Part shown: positions 9,565 through 18,180 of the stretch, in pieces
How positions within the stretch are numbered: the first letter of the stretch is position 1
Layout: each line of letters opens with the position of its first letter
Source: Phenylobacterium sp. J426
Lineage (GTDB): Bacteria; Pseudomonadota; Alphaproteobacteria; Caulobacterales; Caulobacteraceae
Length of the DNA: 64,000 nt
NCBI RefSeq assembly: GCF_024699945.1
Contig: NZ_JAJOMY010000002.1
Coordinates: forward strand, 186,001-250,000
Direction of reading: 5' to 3'
Notes under the pieces: model-generated
Told to the model about the DNA's origin: nothing
Databases searched by the model: none
The model's input: the letters and a program-made list of their open reading frames with translations, nothing else
Translations under genes and position numbers: made by a program

Positions 9565-9957
9565 TTGCCGCGCAGAGGGATCGCCCATGGCCACGCACAC
9601 AACACCACAGCACCGCGGCGTGGTCATGACTGGCGAGGACGGGGCGAGGGTCGGAAGGCCTTTTACATCCTGATCGAGGCGCGACCGGGGCGCGAAGACG
9701 AGGTTCTGCAGATGCTGCGGGATATTCGAGCCTGCGTCGAGCACGAGCCCGCCACCGGGCCGTGGAATGCGGTGCGCCATTCACCCACGACCTTCGCCAT
9801 TTTCGAGACGTTCCCCGACATCGCCGGGCGCGATGCACATGTGGCTGGCGGAGGTGGCGACATCTTCCGCGACGTCGCGCGAATGAACCATCTGCTCATC
9901 CGCCCAGCGCATGTGCAGAAGGTGGATGTCCTTCTTTCGAAGCAGGTGTTCACCTAG
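9565..9957 (+). CDS. Antibiotic biosynthesis monooxygenase (ABM)-like small protein, start uncertain
   Basis: The conserved part (from FYILIEARPGREDEVLQMLRDI to DVLLSKQVF) is a ferredoxin-like dimeric alpha/beta-barrel of the ABM type, a cofactor-independent monooxygenase or stress family. The homologous frame has only a TTG at 9565 as start. A much better ATG at 9587 opens a second frame (ATHTTPQHRGVVMTGEDGA) that reads into this domain only if one base is added near 9645-9660, so a frameshift is likely and the true protein probably starts at 9587. The gene is divergent from the AraC regulator and may be controlled by it. Substrate unknown. Confidence 0.7.
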   Translation: MPRRGIAHGHAHNTTAPRRGHDWRGRGEGRKAFYILIEARPGREDEVLQMLRDIRACVEHEPATGPWNAVRHSPTTFAIFETFPDIAGRDAHVAGGGGDIFRDVARMNHLLIRPAHVQKVDVLLSKQVFT

Positions 9958-9996
9958 GCCACACGGCGTCTCCCATGCGCCAGCAGCCGTCATTGC

Positions 9997-11019
9997 TCAG
10001 CGCGGCTCGCGATCCTTTTCCCGTGCTTCGCCAACCTCCCTAGGATGTCGCCGCACGCCCGTAGCGAGTTCCCGGAGCCGCATCGCCCGCAGGCTCTCTG
10101 CCGAGGGCATTCGGTCCAACCAGCGGATTAGCCTGCTCCCGAGCTCACGGTCTGCGGGTTCTAGAGCGGTGAACATCAGCTTGGCCTGTGCAGCATAGAG
10201 CGCTGCTGTGCGTAGCCTGCGCGCCAGCATGCTAGCGTCCCAGGGCTCCGCGGATCTCGCGCCCGTCCCACTCCGCACGGCGTCGACTAGTCCCGCTCGG
10301 TGAATTCGGCCGTACGGGCCACGGCCAGCTTCCGCTCGCTCTCGTAGCTTCCGAAGCGAAGTTCGTTCCGCCTTTCGGGTGACGCCGCGGGCCCGACGGG
10401 GTGTCGCCTCCGCCTCGATGCCACGGGCTCGGAGCTCACGCGCGAACAACTGCCGCCATGCCTCAAGGTCTGCCTTCTTCGGGTTCAGTCTGGCGCCCTC
10501 CTCGCCCGCGGCGCAGACAGACACATGCACATGCGGATGAGGCGTGTCGGTGTGCAACGCGAACATATAGTCGAACCGTCCGCCGAAGGTCTGATCGGCG
10601 AACGCCCGCGCGGCGTCTTGCAGTTTGAACGGCTCGGTGCCCGACGGCATGGAGAGGATGAGTGACACGCTGAACGGGGAATTTGCGCGACGGCGATTGT
10701 CCGCCACGTTCCGGAATTCCCAGTCCCGGGCGAGGTCGAGAACGGCCTTGCGGTCGCCAACCTCGACGCCGCCCGGCCCTTCTGCCGGCAACTCGCCGTT
10801 GCGGGTGATGTAGGTCAGGTGCGCAGCGAGGTGTGCGGGGTCGCGGGTACGGCCGGTGACCTTCACCATCACCTCGGGCGCCTTACGGACGATGCGCGCG
10901 AGGCGGGCCCGGAGGTCCTTCGGCGGCCGGAATCGGGTCTCGGGCCACGTCTTGGATGGGCCGTTCGGCGGCCGCCAGACGTCCTCGAACCCGCGGACCA
11001 TCCTGAACTCCGTCACCAC
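9997..11019 (-). CDS. MOBP/VirD2-type relaxase (mobilization nuclease)
   Basis: 340 residues. The N-terminal relaxase domain contains LAAHLTYITRNG (Tyr70, candidate nicking tyrosine) and the metal-binding triad HPHVH (161-165) in FALHTDTPHPHVHVSVC. The C-terminal part is basic, with RGVTRKAERTSLRKLRERAEAG typical of this plasmid family. The enzyme would nick one strand at oriT and stay bound to the 5' end for transfer through VirD4/VirB. The GTG start overlaps the mobC stop by 7 nt, so the two are co-translated. LPD7, often fused to such relaxases, is here encoded separately after virD4. Tyrosine assignment is by motif only. Confidence 0.85.
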   Translation of the reverse strand: MVTEFRMVRGFEDVWRPPNGPSKTWPETRFRPPKDLRARLARIVRKAPEVMVKVTGRTRDPAHLAAHLTYITRNGELPAEGPGGVEVGDRKAVLDLARDWEFRNVADNRRRANSPFSVSLILSMPSGTEPFKLQDAARAFADQTFGGRFDYMFALHTDTPHPHVHVSVCAAGEEGARLNPKKADLEAWRQLFARELRARGIEAEATPRRARGVTRKAERTSLRKLRERAEAGRGPYGRIHRAGLVDAVRSGTGARSAEPWDASMLARRLRTAALYAAQAKLMFTALEPADRELGSRLIRWLDRMPSAESLRAMRLRELATGVRRHPREVGEAREKDREPR

Positions 11020-11537
11020 CCTGCCTCCCAGTAGACGAGGTTGCCGTGGAACGCCTCACGCAGGCCCTCCATGTGCGCGCGCAGTTCCACACGCAGGGCC
11101 TCGATCGAACTGAGCTCGGCGGCTAGCACCCGCCCCTCGATCACGGCGGTGTTCAGGGCCCGGGCGATCTGGTTGATGTTGACGCCGATCCGCCGGATCT
11201 CGCCCTGTGTCGCGACGATCGAAAGCTCGGCCGGCCGCGAGAAGTGGAGACCCCGTCCGGCGTGACGGCCAACCAGGCCGGCGACCCAGGTCGCGGGCGG
11301 GATGCCCATCGCCTGCGACTCGCTGCGCACGTGGGACGCCTCCGGCGCGGCCAGGCGGACCATCATCCGCAGGCTATCGCGAAGCTTCGACGGCGGCGGC
11401 GGCCCGCCTGCACCCTCGGGCGCGGCGGCCGACCTGACGAGCTGGTGGAGAAGGGCGGAGCGTCCGCCCGCGCCAGCCGCGGCGGCGTCAAACCTGGCCG
11501 CGAGTTCGTCAGCCACTCTCACACTGAGCACCGTCAC
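11013..11537 (-). CDS. mobC: MobC-like relaxosome accessory protein
   Basis: 174 residues. The N-terminus (TVLSVRVADELAARFDAAAAGAGGRSALLHQLVR) resembles a ribbon-helix-helix DNA-binding fold. The C-terminal half has the MobC signature IRRIGVNINQIARALN. MobC-type proteins bind oriT and help the relaxase open the nic region. It lies directly upstream of the relaxase with a 7-nt overlap and starts about 35 nt from the candidate nic sequence, the usual arrangement for an autoregulated mob operon. The frame is intact. Confidence 0.85.
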   Translation of the reverse strand: MTVLSVRVADELAARFDAAAAGAGGRSALLHQLVRSAAAPEGAGGPPPPSKLRDSLRMMVRLAAPEASHVRSESQAMGIPPATWVAGLVGRHAGRGLHFSRPAELSIVATQGEIRRIGVNINQIARALNTAVIEGRVLAAELSSIEALRVELRAHMEGLREAFHGNLVYWEAGW

Positions 11538-11570
11538 CGACAGGCCTCCTGTCTACAATGCTGCCGCCAA

Positions 11571-11584
11571 GGCTATCCTGCCCT
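11571..11584 (+). other. oriT: Candidate oriT nic region (RP4-type TATCCTG/C)
   Basis: The sequence GGCTATCCTGCCC carries TATCCTG followed by C, identical to the nic core of IncP RP4-type (MOBP) origins, where cleavage falls between G and C (here 11580/11581). It lies 34-44 nt upstream of the mobC start, inside the mob operon promoter region. Together with a MOBP relaxase this makes a credible oriT. The match is short, so the call rests on position as well as sequence. Confidence 0.6.
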
Positions 11585-12240
11585 AGACCGCGGCACAGCA
11601 GATTGGCCCCTCCCCTCGGCGGTCACGAGGGCGCAACTTGCACCCCCGCGACGCCCCCCGCCGCGCCGGGCGGCGCGCCCCAGCCGGGCCATCGGGTGAC
11701 GATGGGAGCGTGGGCTGTGACCTAGCTCGTCAGCTTGGCTCCGAACCGCCGAACGGCGGCGTCTCGGTCGGAGCGTCCACGAAACCGGACATCGACAAAT
11801 CTCAGCGACGAGCGGCTCGCCCCAGTCCCCGCGGCAGTTCACAGAGAGCCATTTCGGTGACGAAGGTGTTCGTGGTACAGCCGGGCGGAGCTACGGCTGG
11901 CCGCAGCAGTCGAGCTCCGAAAGCCCCGATTCCAAGCCCAGTCCAGCGTACCCGCACTTGGCGCGCGCCGAGTCGTGTGGCCGGAGTTAGCGTGTCGGCG
12001 GCGTTCGGATCGCCTTGTTCGGTTCGCCAGTGTCAGCGCCTTGGAACAAGTTGGGCGGCAGCGAGCACGTCGGCGCGCCGAGCTCGCCTGAAAGCCTCGC
12101 CAGGCCTGACTTAGCATCGCCGACCAGCCGCTGCGCGCGACCACAAATCGGCCGCGTACGGCGCCCCACCGGCTTACAGTCCAAGCTCGATCAGCAGAAG
12201 GTTCGGCGACGAGCCCCGCGAACGCCTCCTCAGAAGATGT
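11585..12240. other. Gene-free stretch between oriT and DUF736 gene
   Basis: Short open frames occur on both strands, but none has a recognisable domain, a convincing ribosome site or family-like composition. Part of this DNA probably belongs to oriT (relaxosome binding sites) and mob promoters. Confidence 0.4.
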
Positions 12241-12266
12241 GCGGCGGCCTCGAAGGAGGCCGCCGC
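12241..12266 (-). terminator. Hairpin after the first DUF736 gene
   Basis: A perfect 11-bp stem (GCGGCGGCCTC paired with GAGGCCGCCGC) with a GAAG loop starts 9 nt beyond the stop of the minus-strand DUF736 gene. The following bases on the minus strand are only weakly T-rich, so termination may be imperfect. The second DUF736 copy lacks this hairpin because the duplication ends just before it. Confidence 0.5.
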
Positions 12267-12274
12267 CGTCCGTT

Positions 12275-12589
12275 TCAGTTGGCCATCCGGCTGCGGGACC
12301 AGACCAGGGCGTAGCCGTCGTCAGCGTCCACCAGGTTGGCGTAGATGGGGGCCGGGAAGCTGGGGTCGTCGAGCTTGACGGAGAGGTAGTCCCGGTTGGT
12401 GTCGCGGGCGGTCTTCTTCCACGCCGCGCCGAACTCGGTGCCGTTGGCTAAGATCCGGAAGTCCGGGGCGTTGTCGCTCTCCTTCTCGATCGGCCGCAGC
12501 TGGGCCTGCTTGACGTTCAGGCTGAGGGTCTTGATCGAACCGGCGTAAGAGCCGTCGCTGCTCTTGGTGAACGTGCCGATGGTCGCCAT
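12275..12589 (-). CDS. DUF736 family protein, copy 1 (native 3' end)
   Basis: 104 residues starting MATIGTFTKSSDGSYAGSIKT and containing LNVKQAQLRPIEKESDNAPDFRI, the DUF736 pattern. The family is small, soluble and very common on alphaproteobacterial plasmids and integrative elements next to conjugation genes; its function is unknown. The ATG has an AGGAGAC site just upstream. The C-terminus here (LVWSRSRMAN) is the natural one, followed by a hairpin. An almost identical copy lies in opposite orientation at 15721-16035. Confidence 0.9.
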   Translation of the reverse strand: MATIGTFTKSSDGSYAGSIKTLSLNVKQAQLRPIEKESDNAPDFRILANGTEFGAAWKKTARDTNRDYLSVKLDDPSFPAPIYANLVDADDGYALVWSRSRMAN

Positions 12590-12826
12590 GGTCGTCTCCT
12601 GTCTGCTTCGGGCCGCGCCTGCCGCGGCCTCGATGGCGATCCGGAGTCGAGGTCCTCCAGGGCTCGGTGCAGCCGTCAGGCCCGCAGCGTAGCGGAGGAC
12701 GGCGAGCAGGCCGGGCTTTCTTGACTCGCGAGGAATGAGCGCCAGCTCAGGGAAGAAAGCCCGGGTCGCCGTTGCGGCGGGGACCGACCTCGTCCCAATG
12801 CGCCACAAGAGGCCGCGACAGACGCG
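12293..12826 (+). repeat. Left arm of a ~534-bp inverted repeat containing a DUF736 gene
   Basis: The reverse complement of this segment matches 15483-16017 base for base wherever I compared it, including a rare TTA codon, except for one extra C in the right copy (CCC versus CCCC next to TGAGCTGGCG). It covers nearly all of the DUF736 gene and about 237 bp upstream. The arms flank 2.66 kb. Confidence 0.9.
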
Positions 12827-13099
12827 CGGCGGACGCAGGAGACCCGTGGCGTGGCCGGCTTGACTCTGAGCCCCGCGGTAGGCCCAAGGCGGCAGGGGCT
12901 CGGCGGAATGGGCAGGCAGGGCCGAAGGTGTGCGGACGAACCCGAAATGACCCGAGGTGAGGAGATCCTGGTGGCAGTCGACGCAGCCGTCGGCGGACTC
13001 GATGCGCTGCGGCTCGTGCACTACAGCGAGGCCGGCGTTCGAGATGTCTTCGTCCGATCGGCTCCATGCTGGAGCGGTACCTCAAATCGGCTGCCTGGC

Positions 13100-13450
13100 C
13101 CGGGACGGTGTGAGCCGTCATGTCGACAGCCTAATCTACCGCCTCAAGCAGGACGGCGTAGCTAAGGCGGATCGCGACCGCCTGCATCGCCTGCGGGAGC
13201 TTTACAACACCGCCAACTCGATGTGTCGGCGCCGCTGAAGCTGAAGGATGCTGCGGATGCCCTCGGCGACGCCTGCGAGGTCATGACAAGACTGGACCAA
13301 CGCGGCCTAGGAGCCACCAATGCCGAGGTGAGCGCCACCCTGGGCCGCCTGCTGTGGGTCCTTGTTTGGGACAGCTACACCCGGGGGGCCAACCAAAGTC
13401 ATGTCAGCCTTCTACTGCCTGAGGAGGTCTTCGCCACTCAGCTCGATCCG
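13100..13450 (+). pseudogene. Unrecognised small gene, probably frameshifted
   Basis: Two adjoining frames look protein-like: VSRHVDSLIYRLKQDGVAKADRDRLHRLRELYNTAN (13110-13220) and, one frame over, SAPLKLKDAADALGDACEVMTRLDQRGLGATNAEVSATLGRLLW (from about 13226). Joined near 13222 they give about 110 residues with helical, charged composition. I do not recognise a family. It converges on the ImmA-like remnant. It may be chance. Confidence 0.3.
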
Positions 13451-14765
13451 ATCTGGATGGTGATTATAACTTTGCAAACCCTGACGCCTGGCGGCGCAGG
13501 GAGCGCTGCTGACCAGGCCCGCCGGGCGTGGCCGCGGTTGACGAGAACATGGCAGAGCTCGTGCGCGATAGAGAAGCGACGCCCCTCTTCGTATGTGTTG
13601 TCCGGGCTCGTCAGGTCGACGATGATTGTGGGCGTCATCTGCTCGCCGGCCAGAGCGACGCCGCGGATCGGGTCGGTCTCGAGCATTGTTTCGGTCACCG
13701 CAACCCCAAGCTGCTCGCTCAGCGCTCGAACGTCGATCCAGCCCTTGCCCGGATCCCAGCCAGGTCGTCGAGCAGTTCCAAGGCCACCTGCTGGGCCTCC
13801 AGGCGCACGAGCCTTGGGAAAGCCCGCGTCGGCGACAAGCGCCGCGAGCTTCTTGGTCTCCTGGCCGCCGTAGGCCTTCGCAAGAAAGCCTGAGAGCTTG
13901 GCCACATTGCCTTCGGCCAGTTCAGGGCTGACGCCGCCGAACATGGCCACAGCCGGCGAGAAATGGCCAGCGCCGGCGCGAACGCCGCGCGCTCGTCGCG
14001 GAGCGCGGCCTGCGCCTTGGTTTGCTGGAGCATGGCGCGCGCGAGGCTGAAGACATTTCTCGGCCATAGGCCGCGGCAAGATCCTCGTCGGAGACGTGGG
14101 CGAGACGGTCGATCTTGGCCTTATGGCCGGCCACGCCAATTTTGTCCTCCTCCAGGCTTACGGCAGCCGTTGCGCATGCCCAGTCCAACAGCGCCCGAAG
14201 CGGCTCTGCGACAGCGCTCATCGGCAGAGAGGCCGCGCCGGGCTCGGCGACAAAGGTGAGGTTTCGCCCGCGCAGGGAGGCGAGAAGCTGGTCCAAGAGG
14301 CTTCGCTGGTGTCCAGCTACCGGCGCAGGTAGAGGTCCGGCAACAGGCCGCCTTCCGCCGCGGCCCGCAGGCCGTGGCGGAGGTGCCAGGCGCGGGCATT
14401 GCGACAGAACGCGCGACCTCCAGGGTCTTCCGCGTCGATCCATCGGTCAAGAGCGCTGGGACAGGCGACGGCCGCGGGCGATGAAGCCGTGTTCGGCCAG
14501 GCGGAGTCTTCCTCGTGAGCAGCTCATCCCAAGTCCCCGCGATCCAGTCGAGGAAAGGGAACGATATCAGCTGACATAGGCCTGCTTCGCAGCGCCACGC
14601 TGATGACTGGTGAGCTGCCGCCTGGCGATCGTCACCTCAGATCGCCAATCGACCAGCCGTAGTCCCTCGGACGCCGGCTGCGGGGCTCGGAGTCGCCGCG
14701 CCTGCACCGCGACCTCGAAGAGATCCGGCGCGCCAAAGGCGGTCCACTCAGTCGTCGTCGCTGCC
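13450..14765 (-). pseudogene. Multiply frameshifted gene with a C-terminal ImmA/IrrE-type metalloprotease domain
   Basis: Pieced together across frames the minus strand reads TEWTAFGAPDLFEV, then VPFLDWIAGTWDELL, AFCRNARAWHLRHGLRAAAEGGLLPDLYLRR, LDQLLASLRGRNLTFVAEPGAASLP, DKIGVAGHKAKIDRLAHVSDEDLAAAYGRE, GWIDVRALSEQLGVAVTE and finally RRFSIAHELCHVLVNRG. The last block has the H-E-L-C-H zinc motif of ImmA/IrrE (DUF955) peptidases, which cleave phage or toxin-antitoxin repressors. At least five breaks are needed, and the domain stops soon after the motif (about 13470). The indel density and missing C-terminus indicate real decay. The N-terminal part belongs to a plasmid protein family that I recognise only loosely. 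Confidence 0.6.
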
Positions 14766-15185
14766 CAGCGGCCACCTGTGATCATTCTTCGCCTTGAAGA
14801 GATAGCGTTTTAGGTCTCTCCGCGGGACCCGGCCTGCATCTCTCCACTTGTCCTTCAGATCGTCAGGCACCTTTTCCCATGGCACGGGGAATCCATGCCA
14901 AGTGCGTCGTTGCTGGTCTTCGCTTCAAAGGCCATGCCATGCGCTGTTGCGAACCTGCGGCCGGGCCCCTTTCGGACTCCTCTGTCGCCTTGAACAGCTT
15001 GTGAGCCATTGTTGCGGCCCGGTTGTGACCGAACATGTCGCGGCCAAGCCCCACCTTGCCAGCGGTGTGGGTCCACTTTCGGCACCGCTCCTGGAGCACC
15101 TCGACCCGCTCGGTGAGCCAGGCGAGTTCTTCGGCGCTGATCTTGTGGTGCGGGAAGTAGCCGCTGGCGGCATCGCGATCCATTT
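14748..15185 (-). pseudogene. Unrecognised frameshifted protein between the two decayed genes
   Basis: Protein-like segments on the minus strand are DRDAASGYFPHHKISAEELAWLTERVEVLQERCRKW, MFGHNRAATMAHKLFKATEESERG and WEKVPDDLKDKWRDAGRVPRRDLKRYLFKAKNDHRW, which ends at a TGA (14748). They need two frame changes (about 14970 and 14910). The composition is charged and helical like a real soluble protein. I cannot name the family. It could be the 3' part of the nucleotidyltransferase gene upstream. Confidence 0.35.
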
Positions 15186-15362
15186 TCCCGTGGCGTGGCT
15201 GCCGAACAGGACCACCTTCAGGATACGTCCGGCCTTGCGATGCGGTGCGGTGCGTTCCGGCCGGCGAGCGCGTCCTCGAATTCAGCGAAGAGGATCTCCA
15301 CCGCGCGTTCGAGCTCGCGGCGTTTGCTCTCTGGCAGATGGTCGAGGCTTGTCTTCACATCT
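15185..15362 (-). pseudogene. N-terminal fragment of a nucleotidyltransferase (MNT-type)
   Basis: From a GTG at 15362 the minus strand reads VKTSLDHLPESKRRELERAVEILFAEFEDALAG, then after a break near 15245 GRILKVVLFGSHATGK. VLFGSHA is the G-S motif of minimal nucleotidyltransferases, and the leading KTSLDHLP block is typical of MNT-HEPN-like toxin or antitoxin proteins. The usual D-x-D catalytic strand does not follow, so the gene is truncated or rearranged. The right arm of the inverted repeat begins about 120 bp beyond its start. Confidence 0.5.
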
Positions 15363-15482
15363 TTCCCGTTCCGCGACCCGGAGCTGCTGGCAAGCTGCGT
15401 CCGGACTTGCCGGCGGCAGTGCGCCGCCGCCGCCGCTGGGAGTCTCGATGAGTCGCTGCGCTACGTCTTCTTTCACCTGATC

Positions 15483-16017
15483 CGCGTCTGTCGCGGCCTC
15501 TTGTGGCGCATTGGGACGAGGTCGGTCCCCGCCGCAACGGCGACCCGGGCTTTCTTCCCCTGAGCTGGCGCTCATTCCTCGCGAGTCAAGAAAGCCCGGC
15601 CTGCTCGCCGTCCTCCGCTACGCTGCGGGCCTGACGGCTGCACCGAGCCCTGGAGGACCTCGACTCCGGATCGCCATCGAGGCCGCGGCAGGCGCGGCCC
15701 GAAGCAGACAGGAGACGACCATGGCGACCATCGGCACGTTCACCAAGAGCAGCGACGGCTCTTACGCCGGTTCGATCAAGACCCTCAGCCTGAACGTCAA
15801 GCAGGCCCAGCTGCGGCCGATCGAGAAGGAGAGCGACAACGCCCCGGACTTCCGGATCTTAGCCAACGGCACCGAGTTCGGCGCGGCGTGGAAGAAGACC
15901 GCCCGCGACACCAACCGGGACTACCTCTCCGTCAAGCTCGACGACCCCAGCTTCCCGGCCCCCATCTACGCCAACCTGGTGGACGCTGACGACGGCTACG
16001 CCCTGGTCTGGTCCCGC
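15483..16017 (+). repeat. Right arm of the inverted repeat (535 bp)
   Basis: This is the inverted partner of 12293-12826, nearly 100 percent identical. Identity begins at CGCGTCTGTCGCGGC and ends at GGTCCCGC inside the DUF736 coding sequence, which shows that this arm is a truncated duplicate of the left one. Confidence 0.9.
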
Positions 16018-16035
16018 GGTCGCGCGCCAACCTGA
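15721..16035 (+). CDS. DUF736 family protein, copy 2 (altered last residues)
   Basis: 104 residues identical to copy 1 up to LVWSR. The ending is GRAPT instead of SRMAN because the duplicated segment stops six codons before the native stop and the frame runs into new DNA that happens to contain a stop. Upstream sequence and the AGGAGAC site are copied too, so it is probably expressed. The function of DUF736 is unknown. Two near-identical copies in opposite orientation could support inversion of the intervening 2.66 kb by homologous recombination. Confidence 0.85.
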   Translation: MATIGTFTKSSDGSYAGSIKTLSLNVKQAQLRPIEKESDNAPDFRILANGTEFGAAWKKTARDTNRDYLSVKLDDPSFPAPIYANLVDADDGYALVWSRGRAPT

Positions 16036-16544
16036 GGGATGAGCGCGGCGGGCGGCCGGTGTCGCCCGCCGACCTCCTGACCCCCACCGACAGCGACGGC
16101 CGGGCGCAGGATGCCCTGCAGCTCAGGGCATTGGATTTCGCTCGGCGGCCCGGGTAAGCTACCCCGTCGGGCGCCGGGACATAGGCGCCGATCTGGAGCC
16201 GGGGGATGTGAGCAAGCGGCCACATCGGCGGCGATCGCACCGCCAAACACCGGGCCTGCAAACACAGGTTCCAACGCCCGACCCCTCCCTGCTGATCGCC
16301 TTGTCACAGAATCGCAAAGGCGCCACGCTTGCCGGGCTGGCGCTCCATGCGCCGGTGGGGCGTGGAAACCCCTGTCGTTCAATCGCTATGAGCCGGGTGC
16401 CGTGAAATAGGCGGCGGCCGCACCGTCACGCCTGACAGCAGGCGGAGCGCGCGGTGCGTCGCTAACTAGCGGGCTCCCTGAACGTCGGAGTTTTCTCCAC
16501 CCGGCTCACCAGCCGGTACGCCTCGACTTCCATCGAGGGCGGCC
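16036..16544. other. Gene-free stretch upstream of the sigma factor gene
   Basis: No open frame here has a recognisable domain. The last 100 nt before 16545 probably hold the promoter of the fecI-fecR pair, but I see no clear -35/-10 pair. Confidence 0.4.
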
Positions 16545-17050
16545 GTGACACGACCCGAACCGAAATCCCGCGACAGCACTGAGGCCTGGTCGGTCGAGGT
16601 GGCGGCGCTCTACCGCACCTACGGCTCGTGGGTCACCGCGTTCCTAGCCCGACGCTTCGGAAGAGAAGCGGCGGAGGACCTGGCGCAGGAGACCTTCCTC
16701 CGCCTGGCGCGGCGCCAGACCGACTGGCGGCGCCCGAAGTCTCTCCTCGCGCGCATCGCGCTCAATGTGGCGCAGGATTACCTCCGGCGCGAGAACGCGC
16801 AGCGCCGGCCGCGGCTGGTGACGGGCCGCGAGAATGTGGAGGCCTGGAGCCCGCCGGACCAGGATGAAGCGCTCTTCCACCGCGAAGTGGTGGCGCTGCT
16901 CCCCGCAACCTGCGCGACGTATATGTCTTGAGCCGCTTCGGGGGCATGACCTATGCTGAGATCGCCACGCATCAAGGGATCTCCGTCAAGGCCGTTGAAA
17001 AGCGGATGAGCCAGGCGATCCGGCTCTGCATGGCGCGGTATCGCGGCTAG
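16545..17050 (+). CDS. fecI: FecI-like ECF sigma factor (one frameshift)
   Basis: About 168 residues corrected. Region 2 (VAALYRTYGSWVTAFLARRFGREAAEDLAQETFLRLARR) is intact. The frame then breaks at the CCCC near 16901-16904. Adding one C restores LLPRNLRDVYVLSRFGGMTYAEIATHQGISVKAVEKRMSQAI, a perfect region 4 ending at 17050. FecI-type sigma factors are released by a FecR partner when an outer-membrane transducer binds its ligand. fecR follows after 11 nt and the STN-containing TonB receptor after that, so the target is probably the receptor/isopeptidase operon. The single homopolymer indel suggests sequence error. Confidence 0.88.
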
Positions 17051-17061
17051 GCGACGACGCA

Positions 17062-18060
17062 ATGAGCGATCCAGGATCCCGGCGGGCGCGCGCGCAGGAA
17101 GAGGCGGCCGAGTGGCTGGCCCGGCTCGGCAATCATTCCATCTCCACCCAGACCGTGCGCGACTTCCGCGACTGGCGCGACGATCCGGTGAATGACACCG
17201 CCTACGAGGAGGCCGAAGCGTTCTGGGAGGCCTCCGGGCGCCACGCGGCCGATCCAGAGATCATGCGGATGACGCAGGAGGCGCTGGCGAGGGGCCGGCG
17301 GGGATCGCTCTGGGGCTGGCTGCGGAAGCCTCTCGGGTCGGCGTCAGCCCTGGCTCTCGCGACCACCGCGGTGGCGACCGCGGTGGTGCTTACCGGGCAG
17401 ATGCAGCCTGCGTATTCCACGAAGGACGTCGAACAGAAGGTCGTTCGTCTCGAGGACGGCTCTCGCGTCCACCTGAACGTCGACAGCCGCGTGCGGGTGA
17501 AGTTCACCCGTGAGGGCAGGCAGATCGTCCTCACCCGAGGCGAAGCGTTCTTCGATGTGGCGCATGACCCAGGCCGGCCCTTTGTGGTGACCGCCGGCCC
17601 GGCCGAGGTCCGCGCCCTTGGGACCAAGTTCGACGTCCGCAGGCAAGCGGACGGCGACGTCCAGGTGGTTCTCGTGCAGGGCTCCGTCCGGGTGGCCGGG
17701 AGCGGCGCACCCACCGCGGTGACGCTCTTACCCAACCAACAGGCCGTGCTGGCCCAGGGCGGCTCCATCCGGACGGCGCCCACGAACGCGGTCAACGCCA
17801 CCAGCTGGACCACGGGGCGTCTCACCTTCCGCCAAACGCCGCTCGCCGCCGCGGTCGCCGAGGTGAACCGATACAGCGATCGGGACGTGGTCCTGTCCGA
17901 CCCCGCTCTGGGACAACGGTCTGTCAGCGGCTTCTTCGACGTCGGCGACACCGAAGCTTTCGCCAGGGGCGTCGCCGAACTGTTCGACCTGACGGTGACG
18001 ACGAAGCCGGACGGCCGCTACCAGCTCAGCCCGCCCACCCCCTCCGCGCCCGACGCATGA
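17062..18060 (+). CDS. fecR: FecR-like transmembrane anti-sigma/signal-transfer protein
   Basis: 332 residues. The cytoplasmic N-terminus (QEEAAEWLARLG, DFRDWRDDPVNDTAYEEAEAFWEASG) is the DUF4880 sigma-binding region, followed by one membrane segment (about 92-112), the periplasmic FecR domain (LEDGSRVHLNVDSRVRVKF, GEAFFDVAHDPGRPFVV) and a C-terminal DUF4974/STN-like domain (LAAAVAEVNRYSDRDVVLSD). FecR relays ligand occupancy of the outer-membrane receptor to FecI. It lies between fecI and the receptor gene, all on the same strand. The frame is intact. Confidence 0.93.
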   Translation: MSDPGSRRARAQEEAAEWLARLGNHSISTQTVRDFRDWRDDPVNDTAYEEAEAFWEASGRHAADPEIMRMTQEALARGRRGSLWGWLRKPLGSASALALATTAVATAVVLTGQMQPAYSTKDVEQKVVRLEDGSRVHLNVDSRVRVKFTREGRQIVLTRGEAFFDVAHDPGRPFVVTAGPAEVRALGTKFDVRRQADGDVQVVLVQGSVRVAGSGAPTAVTLLPNQQAVLAQGGSIRTAPTNAVNATSWTTGRLTFRQTPLAAAVAEVNRYSDRDVVLSDPALGQRSVSGFFDVGDTEAFARGVAELFDLTVTTKPDGRYQLSPPTPSAPDA

Positions 18061-18180
18061 AACTTTTTCCGGTGCGCCGGTAGGGTGTGGCGCTCTGATT
18101 TCCGTCTTGGCCCCCGACGGTTCGCGACGTCAGAAGATCCGGCTGAGGTGGCCGGCTCCGTCGCGGATCGCGCGGGGGAA

